From positions 870,001 to 934,000 of the forward strand of contig JAQGDQ010000019.1 in assembly GCA_030141605.1 (NCBI GenBank): 64,000 nucleotides of DNA. Reading direction: 5' to 3'. How positions within the stretch are numbered: the stretch's first letter is position 1; each line of letters starts with the position of its first letter. Under the pieces are notes generated by a model that saw only the letters and a list, made by a program, of their open reading frames with translations, was not told where the DNA came from and did no database searches. The position numbers and the translations under genes are program-made. Origin of the DNA: Tubiluchus corallicola. Taxonomy: Eukaryota; Priapulida; Priapulimorpha; Priapulimorphida; Tubiluchidae. Shown in pieces: positions 62,995 to 64,000 of this stretch.

Positions 62995-64000
62995 GTTACA
63001 AAAATGGTCGTCGTTTTCAAAATGGCCGACACACAAAAAACCTGTTTCACCTAAAGATTTATTCTAGAAAACAAAGAGCAAGTCATTTTTATTAATTCGA
63101 CCTCGTTGAATCTAAATGCTGCTAGACTAATAAATGCTGCTAGACTAATAATAAGGCCTAAGCAAAAAAGAAAGTGGCCGCCCGATACCCGACGTATAGT
63201 CGCCAGAGTCAGCAGAATCGTGAAACATCGCTCATTTCGTCTAAAAGTTATGAAATTTAGCTCAATGCTAGAACCCGTCAAGGTAATTAATTTTGGGTAA
63301 AAAAGTCCTCCAATATTGGCGCCATTTTCAAGATGACCAACAAGATGCCCCGCTAGCATATAAAGGTTATAACTTAACTATCAGAACAGACAAGATGATG
63401 ATTTTGGTGGCTAAAATATACATTTTATAGGTCAAACATCCCACAACTATATACAACGCTTAAAAACATTTATCTGCTCCGGCAGCTAAAATACGGCTTT
63501 AAAGAACTAGCAACAACCTTCCATCTTCTACGCCATTTTAAAATGGCGGCAATGTTAGATGATTTTCGTTTGGCGTCATATCCAAAATTAATCACGTTGA
63601 TGGGCTCTAACTTTGTGCAAAGTACTATAACTTTTAGATGAAGTGAGCAAGTTTTTTTCGGCGTTCTACAAGAGAGTATTATTTTGGGATCCAGGTCAAT
63701 TTCAAAGTGGCTGCGGCAGATAGTGTAATATATTAGCTATATTGCATGTTCTAAGACAGGTTGGATGATAATTTTATTAACTAGATATAGGGCTTTAAAA
63801 GTAAAAGCTTTAAATTAGTGTCCAATGAAGCCATCACGTTCAAGATGGCCAACAAGATGTCTATCGCTAGTATCAGATAAAGGCGACATCGCAGTTGTCA
63901 GAGCTGATATGGTGGTGATTTTGTTGTATAAATCTAATTTTTCAAGGTCAATGAATCCATATCTGCTGGTAGGGCAGCCAATGCCTGGACCAACAGTGCC
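62995..64000 (+). repeat. diverged repeats built on AAAATGGC / CAAGATGGCCAACAAGATG
   Basis: Words such as AAAATGGCCGAC (about 63021), CAAGATGACCAACAAGATG (about 63331), AAAATGGCGGC (about 63540) and CAAGATGGCCAACAAGATG (about 63842) recur; the second and fourth are followed by a similar 'cgctag-at' context about 510 bp apart. A 19 bp tandem duplication (aatgctgctagactaat) lies at 63115-63150. The reading frames here are not supported as genes. Confidence 0.6.

Overview
The window looks like nuclear DNA of an invertebrate animal. It is AT-rich and full of microsatellites, protein-coding exons are split by GT-AG introns, and many mobile-element remains are present. The species cannot be named from the sequence. 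The Gypsy-type pol sequence resembles, from memory, elements common in cnidarians and other aquatic invertebrates; that is a hint only.

Region 1 (1-11,646): eight exons on the + strand form the 3' part of a BTB/BACK gene of the BTBD17 type, 419 codons plus stop, with phases agreeing at every junction. Its last intron holds a complete, intronless acetoacetyl-CoA synthetase gene (AACS, 671 aa) on the opposite strand. Other introns of the gene hold a LINE 3' fragment (about 4.74-5.40 kb), a candidate non-autonomous DNA transposon with repeated GTCGGACA-type motifs (5.45-6.98 kb), and copies of an unrecognised repeat-borne ORF family (7.42-7.96 kb).

Region 2 (14,191-25,370): the 5' end of a phospholipase C-beta gene. 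Two clear and one doubtful alternative first exons lie 3.3-4.2 kb apart. Each encodes a diverged version of the N-terminal PH-domain segment ending in FVKW. They would join a shared second exon at 25,293-25,370, which ends in the PLC-beta signature DQNK. I recognised no further PLC-beta exon before 64,000, so either intron 2 exceeds 38 kb or the gene is interrupted.

Region 3 (25,371-55,500): non-coding, repeat-rich DNA. It holds an exon-sized Mtr4 (exosome helicase) fragment wedged in duplicated sequence, dispersed repeats, a compound TAT/CTA microsatellite, a second copy of the unknown ORF family as a head-to-head pair, tRNA-like SINE heads, a long imperfect hairpin element, a decayed LINE reverse transcriptase, and a 15-16 bp minisatellite present in both orientations around a 680 bp spacer.

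Region 4 (55,512-61,122): a young Gypsy/Ty3-type LTR retrotransposon on the - strand, with 334 bp LTRs that differ at one position by eye, a 5 bp target duplication, a polypurine tract and two ORFs separated by one frame change. Region 5 (61,123-64,000) holds a perfect-looking 307 bp tandem duplication and other repeated phrases. The three host genes (BTBD17-like, AACS, PLC-beta) have no evident functional link; their proximity is positional.
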